Shown in pieces: positions 1-6,436 of a stretch of DNA of 15,247 nt (within the stretch, counting starts at the first letter, position 1; the number at the start of each line of letters is the position of its first letter). The stretch is from Scalindua sp964437425 (GTDB lineage Bacteria; Planctomycetota; Brocadiia; Brocadiales; Scalinduaceae): positions 1 through 15,247 of the forward strand of contig CAYTGO010000069.1 of assembly GCA_964437425.1 (NCBI GenBank), read 5' to 3'. The notes below the pieces were generated by a model. The model had not been told where the DNA came from. It worked only from the letters and a program-made list of their open reading frames with translations, and made no database searches. Both the position numbers and the translations under genes were made by a program.

Positions 1-42
1 AGAACCTTCAATCTGGATTTTTAGTTTTGTTCCTACTTCCAT
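1..42 (-). CDS. Start of a PilZ/YcgR-like protein (partial, runs off left edge)
   Basis: An ATG on the minus strand at 42-40 opens a frame that stays open to the window edge and encodes MEVGTKLKIQIEGS. A purine-rich AAAAAGGG lies 8 nt upstream as a plausible ribosome binding site. The pattern 'hydrophobic-G-T-K-L-x-I-Q-I-E-G' resembles the first strand of the YcgR-type N-terminal domain that precedes PilZ in cyclic-di-GMP effector proteins. This rests on only 14 residues, so the family call is tentative. That a gene starts here is somewhat more secure, because it has a start codon, a ribosome binding site and an open frame to the edge. Confidence 0.45.
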   Translation of the reverse strand, partial: MEVGTKLKIQIEGS

Positions 43-63
43 ATGCAGCCCTTTTTAAAGGTA

Positions 64-107
64 AGTGACTAAAGTGAGCTAAAGTTTAAAGTGACTAAAG
101 TTAAAGG
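64..107. repeat. Short CTAAAGT-type tandem repeat tract
   Basis: The 12-mer AGTGACTAAAGT occurs at 64-75 and again at 90-101. A further CTAAAGT lies between them at 79-85, giving a degenerate array of CTAAAG units. It lies in the gap between the start of the left-edge gene and the end of the 610-residue gene. It looks like non-coding dispersed or simple repeat DNA, and no function can be read from it. Confidence 0.5.
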
Positions 108-130
108 CGTTTTTTACCTATAAGATAGTT

Positions 131-196
131 TTTCTTCTTGTCCTCGGCGCTTTCCAGTCCGGGGAGCGCCCTTAGCGCCTTTGCGGTGAACCTCTT
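131..196. repeat. Dispersed GC-rich hairpin repeat, copy 1
   Basis: Positions 137-168 are a perfect 32-bp reverse-complement match to 5868-5899. Within this copy, 146-155 can pair with 161-170 (10 bp including two G-T pairs, 5-nt loop AGTCC), so the plus-strand RNA would fold. The flank to about 196 shows a loose 9-10 bp periodicity of CGC-purine units when read on the minus strand. The GC content is well above the surrounding DNA. It reads as a small dispersed intergenic element. It has no run of T after the hairpin, so it is not a classical intrinsic terminator for the gene ending at 208. Confidence 0.6.
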
Positions 197-207
197 TTTT
201 CTAATAT

Positions 208-2040
208 CTACTCCGGATTATACGCCCATGTAGGCACACCAAATTTGCCTTTATTATTTACAACACTATCAAAAGATCCATCACCGTCATTATCAATGAT
301 TATATAATCTACCGGTCTCTTAATATCACTGTCAATACCGTATGAATATATTTTATCCTTAACTGACAGTTCCTGGATACAGCCACCGTCTTGCGTCAAA
401 TACATCCTGAGCCTTGATTCTCTATCATCTTTTTTTCTGTTAACGCTTATCTTCTGATTAACAACTAACTGCAACTTGCTGGTGTTGGGAACCTTATATA
501 TGTCTAATTCATCAGCAAGTTGTTTAATCCATTTTTCTGTACCGAGGTGGTCGGGTCTTTGTGCAGAACTATTTAGAAAACAGCTAAATGATTTATGTAA
601 TTCATTATTATAATAATATGCAATCCCTAAATTATATTGAATTGAAGGAGCTGGTACGTTTGGCACTAATTTTAATGCACGCTTGTACACAGCAATTGCT
701 GCTTTAAGCCTACCTTTGCTTTTATAAGCCAATCCCAAACTGCTATAGAATAAAACACTGTCGTTGTTCTCGTTATTTTTATGAGGTTCAAGCAGAGCTA
801 TGACTTCGTCCGGATAATCATTTGGGTTTAATTCTACAGAACGAAGCCCCAACGCTTCATAATCAACGGGTCCTGTCTCTGTGGGCTCTTTTATCTCTTT
901 TGACTCTGTTACCTCTTCTACCTTTGCAGCTTCTGTTACCTCTACTGCCTTTGTTACTTCTGTTATCTCAGCCGCCTCTTTTACCTCTTCCACCTCTGCA
1001 GACTCAATTGCTTCTACTGCTTCCGCTGTCTCAGCTGCCGGTCTCTTTTTAGCTACCACCTCTGCATCTGCTGCTACAGTTACTTCTGAAGTCTCTTTTA
1101 CCTCTTCAACGTTTGCAGCCTCAATTACTTCTCTCTCCTCAATTACATCTGAAGTCTCTGTCACTTCTACGGTCTTTGTTGCTTCTGTCATCTCAACCGC
1201 CTCTTTTACCTCTTCCACCTCTGCAGACTCAATTGCACCTGCTGCTTCCGTTGTCTCAGCTACCTCTTTTATCTCAGTTGTCCCTGCTACCGCATCTACA
1301 TCTGCTCCCTCAGTTGCTTCTGTTACCTCAACCTCCTCTTTTGCCTCTTCTATCTCTGCAGACTTTGTTGCCTCTTTTTTCTCTCCATTATCGGCAACTA
1401 CCTTTTCTCCATACAACCGTTTGTACCTGGAAATTATTCTCATAGGCATTTTAGCCTGTGTTGCTTCTACTGTCTCTGTTGCTTCGGCTGCCTCTGCTGC
1501 CTCAACTGTCTCTGTTACTTCGGCTGTCTCTGCTTCATCAACTACCTCTGTTACCTCAACTATCTCTGTTGCTTCGGCTGCCTCTGCTGCCTCAACTGTC
1601 TCTGTTACTTCGGCTGTCTCTGCTTCATCAACTACCTCTGTTACCTCAACTATCTCTGTTGCTTCGGCTGCCTCTGCTTCATCGACTGCCTCTGCTGCCT
1701 CAACTATCTCTTTTGCTTCGGCTGCCTCTGCTGCCTCAGTCGCTCCTGATGCCTCTGTTACCTTTGTTGCCTCTATTGCTTCCGTTGCTTCTTTTGTTTC
1801 TGTTACTTCTCTTACTTCTACTGCTTCTATTGCCTCTGCTGCTTTTGTTGCTTCTGTTACCTCCATATCCTCTTCTACCTCTACTGCCTTTGTTGCCTCT
1901 TTTTTCTCTTCATTAGCGGCAACTACTTTTTCTTCATGCGACCGTTTGTTCCTGGAAATTATTCTCATAGACATCTTAGCCTGTATAGACGTACAGGAAA
2001 ACATCAGAACTATTACCAGGAATAGGATTGTTTTTTTCAT
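208..2040 (-). CDS. Exported xxE-repeat protein with TPRs and a calcium-loop-like motif
   Basis: A 610-residue protein of unknown function. Residues 1-21 form a signal peptide (MKK, hydrophobic core, then SIQA before K22). A Cys at 16 follows a poor lipobox (LMFSC), so lipidation is possible but less likely than signal peptidase I cleavage. Residues about 47-388 are almost only E, A, V, T, K and I, with Glu at every third position. Two arms of 45 triplets each (61-195 and 254-388) carry Glu at the third place in 38 and 34 triplets. Residues 20-57 are repeated at 195-232 (QAKMxMRIISR module). Two tetratricopeptide repeats lie at about 427-492. A DxDxDGxxD loop at 583-591 resembles EF-hand or dockerin calcium loops. 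The start codon lies 2 bp after the stop of the M48 protease gene, so the two are almost certainly co-transcribed. The repeat is probably a periplasmic spacer or anionic surface and the TPRs a partner-binding site (inference). Confidence 0.8.
   Translation of the reverse strand: MKKTILFLVIVLMFSCTSIQAKMSMRIISRNKRSHEEKVVAANEEKKEATKAVEVEEDMEVTEATKAAEAIEAVEVREVTETKEATEAIEATKVTEASGATEAAEAAEAKEIVEAAEAVDEAEAAEATEIVEVTEVVDEAETAEVTETVEAAEAAEATEIVEVTEVVDEAETAEVTETVEAAEAAEATETVEATQAKMPMRIISRYKRLYGEKVVADNGEKKEATKSAEIEEAKEEVEVTEATEGADVDAVAGTTEIKEVAETTEAAGAIESAEVEEVKEAVEMTEATKTVEVTETSDVIEEREVIEAANVEEVKETSEVTVAADAEVVAKKRPAAETAEAVEAIESAEVEEVKEAAEITEVTKAVEVTEAAKVEEVTESKEIKEPTETGPVDYEALGLRSVELNPNDYPDEVIALLEPHKNNENNDSVLFYSSLGLAYKSKGRLKAAIAVYKRALKLVPNVPAPSIQYNLGIAYYYNNELHKSFSCFLNSSAQRPDHLGTEKWIKQLADELDIYKVPNTSKLQLVVNQKISVNRKKDDRESRLRMYLTQDGGCIQELSVKDKIYSYGIDSDIKRPVDYIIIDNDGDGSFDSVVNNKGKFGVPTWAYNPE
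1473..1678. repeat. 90-bp perfect tandem repeat (2.3 copies) inside the xxE tract
   Basis: The block at 1481-1570 is repeated exactly at 1571-1660 and continues into a third partial copy to 1678. The identity runs from 1473 to 1678 without a mismatch. Each unit encodes 30 residues (ten xxE triplets), so copy-number changes keep the reading frame. The surrounding DNA is the same 9-bp motif in a more diverged state, which suggests successive rounds of expansion. Confidence 0.9.
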
Positions 2041-2042
2041 GA

Positions 2043-3590
2043 TTATTTCACCACATTAGCCTTGAATACGTTTGCTCTCAAATATCTTAACTCCTTAGAA
2101 CCATTAACAGGTCCAATTCCGGTTTCCACAATAGTTGACTTTCCGGAAGGAAGAATACCGCTTACATCTTTTACCATTTCCAGTACCTTACCCTGTGTAT
2201 CCGGATAGATAATCTTCACTTTCACGTCACTGACAGATATTAGAGTAGGATTGGTAACCGTGATAATAACATATCGCTTCTGATCCAGGTTGACACGTGT
2301 CTTTATGTGACTGCCTGGGTGGTGATGTAAGTCAAGCTTCACAAACGACCGTGCAGCTTCTCTTCCCGGTTCTGAATTAGAGACAGCAGCATCTTTAAAA
2401 TATTGCATGGCTTCCGGCAGATTCCCATGAGCCAGGGACATTTTACCAAGAGCATTTAAAGCAGGTGCGGTAGGAAGTAGTTTAGTACTTCTCTCAAGAT
2501 CGGTACGAGCCCCCTGCTGATCACCCAGTTTCTGTTTATTTAAACCGCGCTGAACATAGAAGTAGAAAAACTCACTATTAAGTTCCACTGCCTTGTTATA
2601 GCTTGTCAGGGCATCCTGGTACTGTTGCTGTTCCATGTATACGTCTCCAACCAGGGCATGGAATCGTCCTTCATTGGGTTCACCACGAATTGCCTGTTGC
2701 GCAAGAGACAAAGCTTCTTTGGCTTTTCCTTCACCGAGTGCTTTACTCCCCATGTCAAATGCATGGTAATCATCCTTAGTCCGTATCATGCGTGCAATCT
2801 TATCTTTATAGCGCTGGACACCCAACTCGCCGGACTCCGGCAGGGTTTTGGCTGTGGCACGATTTGCCTCTACACGTTGTTGTGATGGTGGATGGCTTGA
2901 AAACAGTCCGGACAACCAGTCCGTTTCATTTCCTTCTGATAACCGTAAGAATACTTCCTGCAGGCTGATAGCTGCCCTTGGATCATACCCGGCACGTGAC
3001 ATATATTCCATACCATAGAGATCAGATTCGCTCTCAGCATTTCTTCCATATTTCTGGTTGATTAGACCAGCTGCAGTTTGTGAGCCACGCACAGCGATGT
3101 TCTCGTAATTGCTGCCGCGTGAAGCGATACCGGCTGCCGCCACCGCTCCCTGCAACAGGATTCCGCGTTGCATTCCCTTCGCTCCGTGTTTTGCCGCAGC
3201 ATGTACTATCTCATGCCCCAAAACCGCTGCCAGTTCGGCTTCGTTATTCAGTTCTGTCAATAGCCCACGATTAATTGCTATCTTTCCTCCCGGCAAAGCC
3301 CAGGCATTGGGTACCGAGTTGTTAAGAACCACGAATTCATAAGGCAGTTTGCGGTCACTTACTGCGGCCAACCTCTGACCCACACCATTCACATATTTAG
3401 TCAGCTCCGGGTCAACCACATAGTCCCCACCCTGCATCTGACGGCTGGGTAGATACTGTTTACTACCTATCTGAAGTTCATAAGATGTTGGCACCAATAC
3501 CAGCTCTCGTTTACCGGTAACCGGATTAGTAACACATCCATACAAAGCAACCGAACATAAAGCTAATACAACAATTAATTTTCGCATCAT
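2043..3590 (-). CDS. M48-family metalloprotease lipoprotein with TPR domain (BepA-like)
   Basis: A 515-residue predicted periplasmic zinc metalloprotease. The N-terminus is a lipoprotein signal with an ALYGC lipobox (Cys19), followed by TNPVTGKRE, typical of this family. The HExxH zinc site is H126-E127-H130, the third ligand lies in an ExxxD motif (E186/D190, NAESESDLYG), and the conserved SHPP motif has His233. TPR-like helices run from about 275 to 400, as in E. coli BepA (YfgC), which degrades or helps assemble outer-membrane proteins such as LptD. Residues 420-515 form an extra beta-rich C-terminal domain, so the protein is slightly longer than BepA (487 aa). GGAGGA lies upstream of the tandem ATG-ATG start. 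It is the first gene of a two-gene unit with the xxE-repeat protein. Family assignment is firm; the exact substrate is unknown. Confidence 0.9.
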   Translation of the reverse strand: MMRKLIVVLALCSVALYGCVTNPVTGKRELVLVPTSYELQIGSKQYLPSRQMQGGDYVVDPELTKYVNGVGQRLAAVSDRKLPYEFVVLNNSVPNAWALPGGKIAINRGLLTELNNEAELAAVLGHEIVHAAAKHGAKGMQRGILLQGAVAAAGIASRGSNYENIAVRGSQTAAGLINQKYGRNAESESDLYGMEYMSRAGYDPRAAISLQEVFLRLSEGNETDWLSGLFSSHPPSQQRVEANRATAKTLPESGELGVQRYKDKIARMIRTKDDYHAFDMGSKALGEGKAKEALSLAQQAIRGEPNEGRFHALVGDVYMEQQQYQDALTSYNKAVELNSEFFYFYVQRGLNKQKLGDQQGARTDLERSTKLLPTAPALNALGKMSLAHGNLPEAMQYFKDAAVSNSEPGREAARSFVKLDLHHHPGSHIKTRVNLDQKRYVIITVTNPTLISVSDVKVKIIYPDTQGKVLEMVKDVSGILPSGKSTIVETGIGPVNGSKELRYLRANVFKANVVK

Positions 3591-3627
3591 GGATTTAATC
3601 CTCCGGAAAAAGTTTTAAAATCCGTGC

Positions 3628-3653
3628 CTGTCCGCCAGCTTGTTAGGCGGGAA
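3628..3653. repeat. Small palindromic repeat (CCGCC...GGCGG)
   Basis: CCGCC at 3632-3636 pairs with GGCGG at 3646-3650 around a 9-nt loop AGCTTGTTA. It is GC-rich DNA in an AT-rich divergent gap between the M48 gene and mltA. It looks like the small TCCGCC/GGCGG palindromes dispersed through many bacterial genomes. It lies in the 5' leader or promoter region of the M48 gene and could affect it, but nothing shows this. Confidence 0.4.
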
Positions 3654-3676
3654 CCTCTAAATTGTTTTTAATTTGA

Positions 3677-3707
3677 TTGCGGCTATGTCGCGCTATGGTA
3701 TTATAAT
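3677..3707 (+). promoter_or_regulatory. Possible sigma-70-type promoter for mltA
   Basis: A perfect TATAAT lies at 3702-3707 with TTGCGG at 3677-3682, spaced 19 bp (longer than ideal). The -10 sits in the perfect palindrome TATTATAATA (3699-3708), so the same -10 sequence also reads on the opposite strand towards the M48 gene. No good -35 is visible on the minus side. The expected transcript start is about 70-75 nt before the mltA ATG. Confidence 0.35.
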
Positions 3708-3789
3708 AATTAAATTAGGGTCGATTGTCCAATATCAATCAGAAAGAGTCTTAGTTATTACATTTTCCAGAAAAAGGAGCAGGTATTTA

Positions 3790-4938
3790 ATGAAACCGAG
3801 AAATAACAGTCTTAACCTTTTATTGGCAGCTGCAATGTTATTTATTATTCTACAGACAGGTTGCTCCTCCGCTGTGAAAAAGCCTCTTCTATTACCAATG
3901 AAACCGGGATTGGGCCTGTCTGAGATCTCAAATCCGGAACAGTTTCCTGATTTTAGAGATGATTATGACAATGATCTTTTATTGCAATCCATAAGTAACA
4001 GTCTTAAATACTTTAAGAATATAAAGTCTTACCCAAGCACTTTCAGCTCGATAGGTTTCACTCCGAAAAAGCAGATAGAAACTTTACAGCTTTTCCGGGA
4101 TGGATACATTCGATGTAAAAATTCACAGGAGTTGAATGAATTTGTCTCTAAAAACTTCAGGGTCTTTCAGGCTGTTGGAACAATGTACAATGGAGAGGTA
4201 CATTTTACCGGTTACGGAACTCCCATTTACGACGGAAGCTTAACGCCCACAGAAACATTTCGATACCCACTTTATGAGAAACCGGCAGATTTCAAAAAGC
4301 CGTATTTTACGCGCCGTGAAATTGAGGAGCGCAATCTGCTACGTGGTACTGAGATAGCCTACCTCAAATCAAAGCTGGAAGCCTATCTCATCCATGTTCA
4401 AGGCTCCGGTCAGATCAGACTTCCGTCAGGCGAGAAGGTGTATGTCGGGTATGCGGGGAACTCAGGACACTCTTATACGAGTATAGGCCGGTTATTAGTT
4501 CTGGACGGCAAGGTTCAGGAAGAGGAGTTAACCCTTCCTGTATTAATAGAATATTTTGACCGGCATCCGGGTGAATTGGATCATTATCTCAGGCAAAACG
4601 ATAGATTTATCTTCTTCAAAAAAGTGCCTCATGCTGTCCCTCACGGTTCTATAGGTGTACCTGTTACCTCGATGCGAAGTATAGCAACTGACAAAAAAGT
4701 CTTTCCACCGGGCGGATTAGCCTTTGCCACGATTGGGACACAGAGGCCGGGAGCCGCCAACAGGTCTAAGGAAAAATGGCAAGTAGAAAAATCATTCTTT
4801 GTTCTGGACCAGGATACTGGAAGTGCTATAAAAACACCAGCCAGGGCAGATGTCTTTTTTGGAATTGGAGATAGGGCCATGTATAAAGCGGGAAATTTAA
4901 ATACATACGGCAGGCTCTATTATCTTTTAAAAAAATAA
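3790..4938 (+). CDS. mltA: MltA-type membrane-bound lytic murein transglycosylase
   Basis: A 382-residue lipoprotein that would cleave peptidoglycan glycan strands non-hydrolytically, forming 1,6-anhydromuramyl ends. The ATG at 3790 is chosen over an in-frame ATG at 3673 because it has AGGAG at 3775-3779 and begins directly with a lipoprotein signal (hydrophobic stretch then QTGC, lipid Cys25). The extension upstream would hide the signal peptide. The MltA core is recognisable: KPYFTRREIE near 170-179, then a Q-G-S-G-Q-I segment and VGYAGNSGH near 218-227. The C-terminal 3D domain has the ARADVFFGIG motif; by motif position its Asp (about 354) matches the catalytic Asp of the family. The end GRLYYLLKK is typical. 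The IMPase gene follows after a hairpin repeat. Length is normal for the family. Confidence 0.9.
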   Translation: MKPRNNSLNLLLAAAMLFIILQTGCSSAVKKPLLLPMKPGLGLSEISNPEQFPDFRDDYDNDLLLQSISNSLKYFKNIKSYPSTFSSIGFTPKKQIETLQLFRDGYIRCKNSQELNEFVSKNFRVFQAVGTMYNGEVHFTGYGTPIYDGSLTPTETFRYPLYEKPADFKKPYFTRREIEERNLLRGTEIAYLKSKLEAYLIHVQGSGQIRLPSGEKVYVGYAGNSGHSYTSIGRLLVLDGKVQEEELTLPVLIEYFDRHPGELDHYLRQNDRFIFFKKVPHAVPHGSIGVPVTSMRSIATDKKVFPPGGLAFATIGTQRPGAANRSKEKWQVEKSFFVLDQDTGSAIKTPARADVFFGIGDRAMYKAGNLNTYGRLYYLLKK

Positions 4939-4965
4939 AGAAAAAATCAGAATGCTCTCAATATG

Positions 4966-5028
4966 ATGAAAACCACCCCTTAATCCCCTTCTTCGTAAGG
5001 AGGGGAAATGGGGTGGTTAATATTTCAT
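4966..5028. repeat. Strong two-part hairpin repeat between mltA and the IMPase gene
   Basis: AACCACCCC (4971-4979) pairs with GGGGTGGTT (5010-5018). Inside it CCCCTTCTT (4985-4993) pairs with AAGGAGGGG (4997-5005) with one T-G pair and a 3-nt loop. ATGAA/TTCAT (4966-4970 and 5024-5028) can extend the base. The element looks like the dispersed AACCACCCC...GGGGTGGTT palindromes seen in several bacterial genomes. It may attenuate transcription after mltA, but there is no T run following it on the plus strand. Confidence 0.65.
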
Positions 5029-5069
5029 AAGACCTCTTAAATTTATTGAAAATCTCTATAAATAGAAAA

Positions 5070-5837
5070 ATGAAAAGCACCGCTATAAAAGCAGCTAAAG
5101 AAGCTGGGCAAATAATACTACACTATTATTCTAAAAACATCGATGCCACTACTAAGAAAAATACATATGACCTGGTAACAGAAGCCGACTTAGCAGCTGA
5201 GAGCAAAATCATCAGTATAATAAAAAAGAAATTTCCCGACCATTCTCTACTAACAGAAGAATCCGGTGAAGAGACACAAAAGTCTGATTACTGCTGGGTA
5301 ATAGATCCGCTCGACGGCACAAACAACTTCTATCATAAATTCCCCATGTTTTGTGTGTCAATCGCATTATACAAGAAAGGGAAACCTCTGATCGGTGTTG
5401 TCTTTGACCCTCTTAAGAACGAACTGTTTTTTGCAGAAAAGAGTAAAGGAGCATTTCTCAACAACAAGAAAATCAATGTTTCTAACGTAAGCAAATTAAG
5501 CAACTCACTACTGGTTTTGGGGTTTTACTATGAACGAGGGTTATTGATGAGGAAAAGTCTTGGCCAGATGAAAAAGTTTTTTTATGAAAACGTCCATGGC
5601 ATCAGAAGGACAGGCTCAGCCGCACTGGATCTTTGCTATACTGCCTGCGGCAGATTTGACGGATACTGGGAATTAAAACTTAATCCGTGGGACTTTGCAG
5701 CCGGTAGCTTGATAATAACAGAAGCCGGAGGAAGGATCACCGATACACAAGGGAAGAGATACAATCTGATGATGAAAAACGTCACTGCTTCAAACGGAAA
5801 AATACACAAACATATGTTAAAAATTTTAAATGAATAA
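5070..5837 (+). CDS. suhB: Inositol monophosphatase family protein (SuhB-like)
   Basis: A 255-residue Mg2+-dependent phosphatase of the IMPase/FBPase superfamily, cytoplasmic. The three metal sites are present: TEES (Glu63), WVIDPLDGTNNF (Asp79, Asp82) and the C-terminal motif NPWDFAAGSLIITEAGG (Asp208). The GIRRTGSAALDLCYTACGRF segment before it is also typical. The ATG at 5070 is preferred over a TTG at 5046 because it places the helix AIKAAKEAGQIIL at the usual distance from the N-terminus. Neither start has a clear ribosome binding site. Likely substrates are myo-inositol-1-phosphate or related sugar phosphates such as fructose-1,6-bisphosphate, which motifs alone cannot separate. The symbol denotes the family, not a tested SuhB role in rRNA transcription. 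Confidence 0.88.
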   Translation: MKSTAIKAAKEAGQIILHYYSKNIDATTKKNTYDLVTEADLAAESKIISIIKKKFPDHSLLTEESGEETQKSDYCWVIDPLDGTNNFYHKFPMFCVSIALYKKGKPLIGVVFDPLKNELFFAEKSKGAFLNNKKINVSNVSKLSNSLLVLGFYYERGLLMRKSLGQMKKFFYENVHGIRRTGSAALDLCYTACGRFDGYWELKLNPWDFAAGSLIITEAGGRITDTQGKRYNLMMKNVTASNGKIHKHMLKILNE

Positions 5838-5867
5838 ACCGCTGGGGTTTTGTTTTAACGCGGAGGT

Positions 5868-5899
5868 CGCTCCCCGGACTGGAAAGCGCCGAGGACAAG
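5868..5899. repeat. Dispersed GC-rich hairpin repeat, copy 2 (inverted)
   Basis: This is an exact 32-bp reverse complement of 137-168. It sits between two convergent genes, the IMPase gene (stop 5837) and the ferritin-like gene (stop 5942). Read on the minus strand, CGCTTTCC and GGGGAGCG pair around AGTCC, so an RNA from the ferritin-like gene would end in a hairpin. No T run follows it, so intrinsic termination is not shown. Confidence 0.6.
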
Positions 5900-5941
5900 G
5901 AGAAAAAACAACCAGAGTAAACTATCAAAAAATAATTACTC

Positions 5942-6436
5942 TTACTTATTAGCCTCTAATCTAATTCCATTATTATGCATATAGGTGTTAATTTTTTTTG
6001 CATGATTCCTGCAATCTCTATTTAACTCCTGAAAGATTTTCATAATACCTGAATCCGGTAATTTCTCAGTAGCAAGCTGAAAGTTAAATTCCCCGGCAGA
6101 TCTTTCGATATCCAGAGCAACCTTAAATGCAGATTCTCTTAAAGGTGGTTTTTTGCGGTACTTCTTAAGTATCGAAATCAACCTGTTGTTTGTCTTGCTC
6201 AGCATTTGCCTTGACGAAGCTAATAGATCAGAAGGAAATTGACGTGGTAATAAAAATGTGCTTCTCATACTCTGGATTAAGTCTGCATGTTTTTCTTCCT
6301 CCTGGATAAGTTTCAACCATAATTCTGAATCTTCAGGAAATGTATTGAGAAAAACCTTGTACACATCAGCAACATTTAGTTCAAGCTTTATAAATTCATC
6401 TATAAGTTCTTCCAGGGTCTGTTTCATATAAAACAT
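5942..6436 (-). CDS. Ferritin-like (rubrerythrin-type) four-helix protein
   Basis: A 164-residue all-helical protein without signal peptide. Residues near Glu19 (FIKLELNVADVY), the ExxH motif E47-x-x-H50 in EEEKHADLI, and Glu111/Glu116 in DIERSAGEFNFQ follow the spacing of ligands in ferritin-like di-iron proteins. In the fourth helix the expected ExxH reads CRNH (Cys142, His145) with Asp141 next to it, so one carboxylate ligand is missing or displaced. It may bind metal differently or have lost metal. Translation could start at Met1 or Met4; neither has a strong ribosome binding site. It ends next to the dispersed repeat at 5868-5899. The pilZ gene is upstream on the same strand, separated by about 250 bp. 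Fold call is moderate; function is unknown. Confidence 0.55.
   Translation of the reverse strand: MFYMKQTLEELIDEFIKLELNVADVYKVFLNTFPEDSELWLKLIQEEEKHADLIQSMRSTFLLPRQFPSDLLASSRQMLSKTNNRLISILKKYRKKPPLRESAFKVALDIERSAGEFNFQLATEKLPDSGIMKIFQELNRDCRNHAKKINTYMHNNGIRLEANK

Noticed and set aside
64..107. Possible CRISPR array from the CTAAAGT repeats
   Set aside because: Units are too short, unevenly spaced (about 10-16 bp) and without spacers.
881..2059. A 392-codon plus-strand frame rich in Ser, Ala, Thr and Val, plus shorter Leu/Pro-rich frames, opposite the repeat protein gene
   Set aside because: They are the complement of the 9-bp repeat, which has no stops in several frames. The minus-strand frame has the signal peptide, TPRs and the tight operon spacing, so it is the real gene.
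3673..3789. N-terminal extension of MltA from the first in-frame ATG
   Set aside because: It would bury the lipoprotein signal; the ATG at 3790 has a good ribosome binding site and starts the signal peptide.
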